A stretch of DNA of 64,000 nucleotides from Davidsoniella eucalypti (lineage: Eukaryota; Ascomycota; Sordariomycetes; Microascales; Ceratocystidaceae), in the NCBI GenBank assembly GCA_004009845.1, contig RMBW01000017.1, positions 1 to 64,000 on the forward strand, read 5' to 3'. Each line of letters opens with the position of its first letter. Within the stretch, counting starts at the first letter, position 1. The notes beneath the pieces were generated by a model that was not told the DNA's origin, made no database searches, and saw only the letters and a program-made list of their open reading frames with translations. Positions 58,162 to 64,000 of this stretch are shown one piece after another. The translations under genes and the position numbers were made by a program.

Positions 58162-60330
58162 ATGTCCAATGAATCCGAAGAATCGGTAGAGGAATTGAAG
58201 CGCCTCCGCCTCGAACTTGCACAGCGAGACGCTGCAATTGCAGAGAATAAACAAAAGCTTGCACAGTTAGACGCTACAATTGCAGAGAATAAACAAAAGC
58301 ATGCACAGCGAGACGCTGCAATTGCAGAAATGAATCGCCAAATTCAAAATACGACTATCGAGGAATACCTGAGAGGTTGCCAGACACTTGTATTCTGTAA
58401 AACCAGACTCGACACTTCCGATGTCCTCACAACTAGGACTCCTTCTACCAAACCTGCTAGAAGGCACTGTCCTGGTCTTCTTAAACCATGGACCACCTTT
58501 GAATCAGTTCAAGACAGCTTGATTGAGCAACTTCAAGCTCTCAGTTCACGTGAAGAGCGACTGTTTGAAAGCTTACATTTCCTCGAGACTATGGGACATA
58601 GAGTCAACATTGTTAGAGATGAACGTTCTCTTATTTCTGTCCAGCACAATACCATTGAAAAACCCGTGGAGCTTATCTTGTCCTGGCTCTCCAACTTCCA
58701 TTCTCAACAAGGAAGCATCCCTCCTCTTCTCAAAGATGTGGAATTCCACACAACAGTGAGTAATCTCCGTCAGCTAGATGATAACGGGGATGGTGAGGAG
58801 CGGGATGCAAGTGTGCGTACATATCAGAATTGTGTCACTAGAAAGTCAGACCGTAAAGGGGTTGTCTTTGTCATCGAATACAAGGCACCTTGCAAACTTC
58901 ACAATACGCATCTTAAACAAGGGCTACGAAAAATGAACATCAGTCAAGAGGTTGTTCATAGGGCAACGATACCTACTGTTGGGCCTGAAAGGTTTCAATA
59001 CTACTCCGAACTTTTCTCAGCAGCGGCTGTCACGCAGACATATCACTACATGTTAGAGGCCGGATTGGAATACGGCTATTTGACTAACGGAGATTGTATT
59101 GTGTTCCTCAAGATTGACTGGGCTGAGCCGACTGTGCTTTACTTCCACCTGGCACACCCGTCAAGAGAGGTTGAGGCGAATGATGACCCTATCTACAGTA
59201 ATTCTTTAAGCCTGGTCCTTCTTTTCACACTGCTTGCCCTCCAATCGAACCAGCATGGCAACGATGAACGAACAAAGGCAGCCAAACAGTGTGAGAAATG
59301 GGAAGTTGATTATAACAAACTTCTGCAGGATATCAGTGGCGCTGAGTTGGATTTGGAAACGGATCCTAATCTAAAGTACCGACGTACCCCAAAAGACCCT
59401 AATTTCAAGGAGTCAGCTTCATCCAGGAAACGACAAATGTCTCAGATCAGTGTCCCACACCGTGTGCTTCGGTCACACAGCAAACGTGATGGGGGAGCAG
59501 GCTTTGGTGGTGATAATGGTGGTGACGATTGCGGTGCTAGCGGAGCAGGCAGCACAAGTGGTCCTTCTCATGATCATGGCGGCTCATTATCACACCAAGC
59601 ACCTGCTGATGGCAGCACAGAGACCAATCTTCAAAGAGAATACTGCACATCATTGTGTCTGTTATCACTCATGAATGGTAGGAATCTGGACAGCCGTTGC
59701 CCCAACGTGGCATTACATCGCAGTATGATACGGAGCAAGAACAAGCACCCCGTTACACACCAACAATTCATGGATCTCCTACGTCAACAACTTTCTAAGA
59801 GCTTGGAAAAAGGTGTTGTGGTTTTGGGAAAGGAGGGTGCTTGTGGTGCTCTATTTCAGATAACACTACTGCAACTTGGCTATACCTTTGTTGCAAAGGG
59901 TGTTACTGGAGGGCGTGTTGTTGATCTACAGAAAGAGGTGACTGTCTACAATCAGTTAAAGCCACTACAAGGTCATGGAATTGCAGTCTGTCTTGGCTCT
60001 GTTGACCTCAAGGCACTGGGTCAGACATACTATTACTGGTTTGATGTACGAATCGTCTACTTCATGTTATTATCTTATGGTGGTACAGAAGTCAAACCAA
60101 ACTCGGTCACGGAGGAGCCTAGAGCAGACATCGCTAGCACAGTCAGCTCTACTCTGAAAAAGATGCGTAACCTAGGGGTGGTTCATGGCGATGTCCGATG
60201 GCCAAATGTACTGCAAGGGGCTAATGGAGAGATCACTGTAATTGACTTTGACAGAGCCGATATCCTTCCAGCAGAGAGTGATATTTCATCTAACAAGAGG
60301 AGGAAGCTTTCAGAGGATGAAAACAGATAA
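58162..60330 (+). CDS. Coiled-coil protein with C-terminal protein-kinase-like domain
   Basis: Unknown role; a member of a multi-copy filamentous-fungal family that I recall only from genome annotations, some automatically mislabelled. A single exon encodes 722 residues. Residues 10-61 form a coiled coil containing three near-identical 14-residue units (AQRDAAIAENKQK type). A conserved block follows (TTIEEYLRGCQTLVF, then CPGLLKPWTTFESVQDSL), then a central domain (VVFVIEYKAPCKLH, YHYMLEAGLEYGYLTNGDC). An acidic to Gly/Ser/His-rich linker spans about 425-490. The kinase-like C-terminal part has GKEGACGALFQ and a candidate ATP-binding Lys in FVAKG. The catalytic loop is HGDVRWPNV (HGD in place of HRD) at 675, and the metal site is IDFD (in place of DFG) at 694-697. 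It is truncated relative to its duplicate: after the TAA the frame stays open for 30 more codons (KAKQEALFNHV ... LLSEPL). A host gene or repeat-like family are both possible. Confidence 0.7.
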   Translation: MSNESEESVEELKRLRLELAQRDAAIAENKQKLAQLDATIAENKQKHAQRDAAIAEMNRQIQNTTIEEYLRGCQTLVFCKTRLDTSDVLTTRTPSTKPARRHCPGLLKPWTTFESVQDSLIEQLQALSSREERLFESLHFLETMGHRVNIVRDERSLISVQHNTIEKPVELILSWLSNFHSQQGSIPPLLKDVEFHTTVSNLRQLDDNGDGEERDASVRTYQNCVTRKSDRKGVVFVIEYKAPCKLHNTHLKQGLRKMNISQEVVHRATIPTVGPERFQYYSELFSAAAVTQTYHYMLEAGLEYGYLTNGDCIVFLKIDWAEPTVLYFHLAHPSREVEANDDPIYSNSLSLVLLFTLLALQSNQHGNDERTKAAKQCEKWEVDYNKLLQDISGAELDLETDPNLKYRRTPKDPNFKESASSRKRQMSQISVPHRVLRSHSKRDGGAGFGGDNGGDDCGASGAGSTSGPSHDHGGSLSHQAPADGSTETNLQREYCTSLCLLSLMNGRNLDSRCPNVALHRSMIRSKNKHPVTHQQFMDLLRQQLSKSLEKGVVVLGKEGACGALFQITLLQLGYTFVAKGVTGGRVVDLQKEVTVYNQLKPLQGHGIAVCLGSVDLKALGQTYYYWFDVRIVYFMLLSYGGTEVKPNSVTEEPRADIASTVSSTLKKMRNLGVVHGDVRWPNVLQGANGEITVIDFDRADILPAESDISSNKRRKLSEDENR
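58219..58344 (+). repeat. Three 42-bp tandem repeats in the coiled-coil coding region
   Basis: Units 58219-58260, 58261-58302 and 58303-58344 each encode 14 residues, two heptads. The first two differ at only a few bases and the third diverges at its end. The in-frame expansion lengthens the coiled coil without breaking the heptad register. Confidence 0.75.
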
Positions 60331-60423
60331 CCTTTGTCCAAGGCAAAACAGGAGGCGCTTTTTAACCATGTGGCTCGACTGGACTACTGCAGTACACAGA
60401 GTCTTTTAAGTGAGCCACTCTAA
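60331..60423 (+). other. Former C-terminal codons of the kinase-like protein
   Basis: Thirty in-frame codons and a TAA at 60421-60423 follow the present stop. Their reading (SKAKQEALFNHV, then LLSEPL) matches the C-terminus kept in the decayed copy at 3386-3480, where the stop position is AAA. A single A-to-T change explains the truncation. Confidence 0.7.
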
Positions 60424-60552
60424 TGCTCATGTTCCGGGTTTGGGCTGCTTTGACTTCTGTATCTGTATCAAGTATAAGCTAGTCTATATAGAATCCTATC
60501 AATAACAGATGTAGTCCTTAGTTATTCTAATTCTTCACAGCCGTCCCCTTAG

Positions 60553-60692
60553 CCAAATTGCAGTAGTGTTATCTGAAATAGAGCACCACAACACCTTTTT
60601 CCAAGCTCTTAGAAAGTTTTTGACGTAGAAGATCCATGAATTGTTGGTGTGTAACGGGGTGCTTGTTCTTGCTCCGTATCATATTGCAATGT
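60553..60692 (-). pseudogene. Small inverted fragment of the kinase-like gene
   Basis: The minus strand matches about 59720-59890 of the kinase-like gene (coding MIRSKNKHPVTHQQF and the region up to ALFQITLLQ). It lacks 25 bases found in the gene, with TTGTGG at both edges of the gap, and carries a stop. It lies about 220 bases past the gene in opposite orientation. Confidence 0.8.
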
Positions 60693-61635
60693 AGAGATAA
60701 AGCAATAGATTCAAGAGAATGGACAGCGACATTGGTGATATGTGCTGGTCGCTCTTAAAACCCCACGAGAACGCCACCATGGAATGCCACAGGTGTGGCA
60801 AAGACAAGGAAAGGCCATCTGGACTTGTCCAAAAAACTACTCATGACCATGAAATGCAAAAAAGGCACAAAAATAGGCACAGCCACTGCAGAGAGAGCAG
60901 GAAATCTCACTTTTTTTCCTTTGTTTTTTTTCTTTTTTTATTAGTATTTGTATTGGTTTCTCTTTTCCATTAGTTTTTGCTTTAAAAGGGGTTGTTGCTA
61001 CTGTAAATGAGATGGATGCCAGAATAGTCTGAGCAGTCCCAGATACCAGGAACATAGAAAATTGGTGCCAGAAAACACGGCCTCACCCGGAGTCGAAAAA
61101 GGAACTCTTGGATAAATCTCTAGACTATCAATAAAATCATCATCATCAACAAATAAGAAGACCTAGAAGAGATTTTCCCCCAAGGCATAGAAAATGATTA
61201 TCGGAAAAGCTCCGATGCAAATATCCTGTTTCTTATTGATTCCTTAACGAGCGCGGGGAGTCGGGCCAATAACATTGGACGCGGCTCCCACCCATCACCT
61301 TAAGAGACATGCGCACGGTGTCTGTCTATTTTGTTGTATTTGTATTTGTTATTATCGGGCCAATAAAATTGGACCCATCACCTTAAGGGAGGTGTCTACT
61401 TATCTACGAACTACTTGTGTATCTAGCCTATTTATTTATTTATTTATCATTTTACGTCTTTATGTGGATCACGTGGATCAGACCCTAGTGGATCATTAGA
61501 CATCAAAAGACCCTAATGGCCCTCGAAGAAACCCTCATAAAGTACAAAAAAAAGAACAGAAAGCAGAAATTCAATGGAACAGAGATATTCGAGAAGGGCC
61601 TGACTAAACTTTTCTCCCCTTTGTCCTCCTAAGGG
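60693..61635. other. Repeat-rich noncoding stretch
   Basis: Contains an 84-codon ORF (60719-60973) without family features and an (ATC)4-CAAC tract (about 61136-61151) that resembles a retroposon tail. It also has an imperfect direct repeat at 61261-61304 and 61355-61389. Confidence 0.35.
61261..61389 (+). repeat. Imperfect direct repeat pair
   Basis: TCGGGCCAATAA(C/A)ATTGGAC followed by CCATCACCTTAAG occurs at 61261-61304 and 61355-61389. The first copy carries an 11-base insertion between the two halves. Confidence 0.6.
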
Positions 61636-62140
61636 TTAGGGGCATATATCTACAAAGAAGTTTGTCTCCTTGATGAATTTGCAGAAATCAATGACCCCTT
61701 GTTGTGTGGATAGGGTATTGTCTATGGTAATGTGAAACGGTCTTCATGAGAAAACCTTTGACAGACGTTTGCCCTCAGCAGAAGAAGAAGAAGTGTAGTG
61801 GGTCCTTCTTTTTCCCACAAGAACATGAATCTGTAAAGTTTGCATGGTGTAGGCGAAGGTGGTAGTCCACAAAGTCTCCATGATGATATCGGGCGGCCAG
61901 CAGGCGGCCCAGTGTCTTCCTTGGGGAAGATAGTTCAAAAGGGGTCCTGAGGCTTGCAGAAAATCCCAGGTCCTTGTAAGTTGTCGGGGCAGAGGATGTC
62001 CACCAGTCGGAGTACTCCTCCTGAAGCCGACTCCGAGCAGCTCGTTTGACATGAGCAATGGAGGGAGGCAGGTTTGGAGGTGGGGGTAAAGTAGCACCTT
62101 CCTTGGCCAGAGTACTTGTGTATCGAGCTTCTAAACACAG
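61636..62140 (-). mobile_element. C-terminal fragment of a Tad1-like LINE polyprotein
   Basis: The minus strand from 62140 reads ARYTSTLAKEGATLPPPPN, PSIAHVKRAARSRLQEEYSD, WWTSSAPTTYKDLGF, then SPRKTLGRLLAARYHHGDF and YHLRLHHANFTDSCSCGKKK, then PLHFFFFC. After a stop and frame change it reads ITIDNTLSTQQGVIDFCKF and ends at 61636. In fungal Tad1-clade LINEs the end of ORF2, after RNase H, has this W..SAP..YK, LGRLLAAR.GHGDF, CxCG and final LLSTPKG-like order. Only this tail is present, so the copy is 5'-truncated and dead. It differs in sequence from the remnant at 1755-2956, so at least two LINE lineages occur here. Confidence 0.75.
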
Positions 62141-62357
62141 GATGTGGTGGAACCCTATATAGCCCTAGTGGGTATAGAGGGAAGCATCACCAGGGGGTGG
62201 TGACTAGGGTCACTGTTACAGTGTAACAATTACAAAATAGTGAACGGAGGCCGAAAAGGGCACAAGTCTTCAAGAAATTGTGTCTTTGGGAGGAAGGTTG
62301 AAAGCCGAAGCGCACCCTGCGGAGTCCTAAGAACAAAGTCCAGATTGAAGTGATGCT
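62141..62357. other. Short spacer with a near-palindrome
   Basis: TGTTACAGTGTAACA at 62214-62228 is an almost perfect palindrome with no assigned role. There is no ORF of note. Confidence 0.3.
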
Positions 62358-63005
62358 TTAGATCTGGAAGTGAGAAGCCTTAGACGTGAAGCCTAGGGTA
62401 ATTTTGTGTGGTGCAATGACGGTCTCAAAGTCAAATGGTAAACTCATCCTTCTGCTTACTCGGGGGCCCACATCAACGACCGAATCAATTTCAGGGTTAG
62501 CCTAGACAGCCACATCGCGGTCCCAGATCCAGTTTGTCGACTTGGGAGTATTGGGATCAATGGACAGCATAGGCTTAGGGGCATCACCCTCACGATCAGC
62601 ATCAACAACGCGGTTCCAGATCCAGTTGGTAGAATGGGGAGCGCCAGTATCAACGGTCAGCGTAGGTTTAGCGGCATCAACCTCATGGTCAGCATCAACA
62701 GCGCGGTCCCAGATCCAGTTTGTCGACTTGGGAGCATTGGGATCAATGGACAGCATAGGTTTAGCGGCATCAACCTCATGGTCAGTATCAACAGCGCGGT
62801 CCCAGATCTAGTTTGTCGACTTGGGAGCATTGGGATCAATGGACAGCATAGGCTTAGGGGCATCACCCTCACGATCAGCATCAACAGCGCGGTTCCAGAC
62901 CCAGCTGGTAGAATGGGGAGCGTCAGTATCAACGGTCAGCGTAGGCTTTCCGCGAGCAACCAAGGCGGGAAGAGCCACAATCGTAGTAATGGGAGTAGAA
63001 CGCAT
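62358..63005 (-). pseudogene. Gene for a 31-residue-repeat, possibly secreted protein, broken by RIP-like nonsense codons
   Basis: The minus-strand frame opens at ATG 63005 with a possible short signal peptide (MRSTPITTIVALPALVA). Four and a half repeats of 31 residues follow, alternating two types: KPTLTVDTDAPHSTSWVWNR and KPMLSIDPNAPKSTNWIWDR, each followed by an acidic AVDADxExDA spacer. The order is A-B-B-A-B. A TAG at 62808-62810 replaces a Trp codon that is intact in the sister repeats. A second TAG at 62502-62504 ends repeat 5, after which the frame stays open 47 more codons (ending SKASHFQI). Both changes fit C-to-T in CpA on the plus strand, the RIP signature. A TATA box lies about 170 bases upstream. 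No dibasic KR sites separate the repeats, unlike typical Kex2-cut peptide precursors. The family is not recognised. Confidence 0.6.
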
Positions 63006-63177
63006 GGTAGCGGTCGGTGAAAGTGAAGAAAAGAGTCGAAGGTAAAGAATGTGGAATGTGTTAGTTAAAGAATGGATGATGTAAAATGTGATGATGCCGA
63101 AGTAATGAGAGAAGAGAGGATGATGAGAAGCCTGGTGATAGAAGGAAAGTAGAGTTGATATCGGTGCCCATTTGCCA

Positions 63178-63186
63178 CTTTATATA
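63178..63186 (-). promoter_or_regulatory. TATA box of the repeat-protein gene
   Basis: TATATAAAG on the minus strand, 173 bases upstream of ATG 63005, is well placed for a core promoter of the repeat-protein reading frame. Confidence 0.45.
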
Positions 63187-63438
63187 CTCATCCATTGTTC
63201 ATGATAGCTGTTGTATATTATTAGGATTAGTGGAACTTGTTGCCCAAAACTAACGTTAAGCACTGAGACAGGGCGATGCTTTGATCACAAATTGCCAGTA
63301 AGGCTTGACCCTAATCAGCCATGATATTTTTTGATCGACTCACATATTACGAATGAACTTGGACACAGACAATTCTGGGTCATTATTAGTTCTTCCCTTT
63401 CATTGGCTTGTCCGCACTTCCCACCGAACCATCCTTCC

Positions 63439-63470
63439 TTGATTTGATTTGATTTGATTATATTTAACGT
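63439..63470 (+). repeat. Partial copy 3 of the dispersed repeat with a (TTGAT)n tract
   Basis: Four TTGAT units run into TATATTTAACGT, the core shared with 57418-57466 and 3227-3275. The part after the core does not match. Confidence 0.45.
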
Positions 63471-64000
63471 TGGTGAATATCCATTCTTGGCTTCCACCGA
63501 GTCTTCGTCAGTCAATGAAATGCTTTGGAGGGCCGAGGCTTCGCCCAATGCCAAGGTTGGAATATAACACTATAAGGTGCCATTTTTGGGTGGCCTGTTT
63601 GTTTGCTGGGGTTTCCAAAGCAAACAACCCATTTGGTCGTCTGTTCCAGCAAGCGAGTGCCCAGGACACAATGCGCTAAATTTCATGGACAACAACGATA
63701 TTTCTGTATTAGTGACTATCTATTTTAACCTACAAATTACATGAGGCTACATCATATAGTGAAGCGTAGAAAAATAATACATAAAAGGGCGAAACTAGCA
63801 CACATTCGAATTCGATATCAACTATGTGTACTCAGTATTGGAAAGAGTAAAGAATTCCCTCGCCTTCCATATTCCAAAATACACAAAGGGTTTCGTCTAA
63901 GTGAATGCCAAGTACTTACAGTAGGTGCCTTGTTATATCTATCCCTGCAGGATCTTATAGGACCTCAATGTTGTTATATGTATTGTCAGCAAGACAGCCA

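Larger units (their letters stand above)
63006..64000. other. Promoter of the repeat-protein gene and right-hand margin
   Basis: 63006-63250 is the upstream region of the minus-strand repeat gene. 63439-63470 is a (TTGAT)n-type tract with a partial copy of the dispersed repeat. No gene is visible to the window end. Confidence 0.35.

Noticed and set aside
60719..60973. 84-codon ORF with CxxC-H-like residues
   Set aside because: Cys/His spacing does not form a known zinc finger and the second half is a Phe-rich low-complexity tail.
62214..62228. Near-palindrome as an LTR end
   Set aside because: No second LTR copy, primer-binding site or target duplication found.

Overview
The window is nuclear DNA of a filamentous ascomycete (Pezizomycotina). 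A Sordariomycete, perhaps of Hypocreales type, fits best. The reasons are short GT-AG introns (65-102 nt, plus a few of 186-272 nt) with CTAAC/CTGAC branch sites, a class III chitinase ending in a fungal cellulose-binding CBM1 module, an acetolactate synthase with a mitochondrial leader and three introns, and a coiled-coil/kinase-like family known from this group. The lineage below subphylum is inference from remembered protein families. Gene density is very low: about eight credible protein genes in 64 kb, separated by A+T-rich stretches of up to 17 kb.

Layout. 1-5.5 kb is a repeat-rich margin: remnants of two non-LTR retrotransposons in opposite orientation, a decayed copy of a kinase-like gene, and two tRNA-like minus-strand segments. 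6.5-8.1 kb holds a galactokinase. 9.1-11.2 kb and 28.1-29.9 kb hold two C2H2 zinc-finger genes, which are paralogues sharing domain order and an intron of the same phase; a 17-kb desert lies between them. 35.7-37.1 kb encodes a secreted GH18 chitinase with CBM1. 39.5-40.3 kb holds an intact tRNA-Arg(ACG) gene with a ~750-bp retroposon-like insert at its 5' end. 41.9-47.1 kb is the housekeeping core: acetolactate synthase (ILV2) and an SGT2-type TPR co-chaperone whose first exon is apparently only the ATG. 47.8-51.6 kb encodes an HMT1-like ABC transporter. Its frame is broken by one TAG, followed at once by a PAM2-like poly(A)-binding-protein motif and about 260 further in-frame codons across a good intron. 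51.6-58.2 kb is another desert. 58.2-64 kb is again repeat-rich: the longest copy of the kinase-like gene, a small inverted fragment of it, a Tad1-like LINE tail, and a 31-residue-repeat protein gene with RIP-like nonsense codons.

The genes do not form one pathway. ILV2 (branched-chain amino acids), galactokinase (Leloir pathway), SGT2 (tail-anchored protein targeting) and the ABC transporter (vacuolar or detoxification export) are independent single-copy functions, each with its own promoter. The two zinc-finger genes are probably a dispersed regulator family.

The points most worth a second look are the TAG-PAM2 extension of the ABC transporter, the retroposon whose target-site duplication rebuilds the 5' end of a tRNA gene, the repeat-protein pseudogene, and the dispersed kinase-like copies. 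Exon boundaries were read by eye from splice consensus and frame continuity. No alignment or expression data were available.
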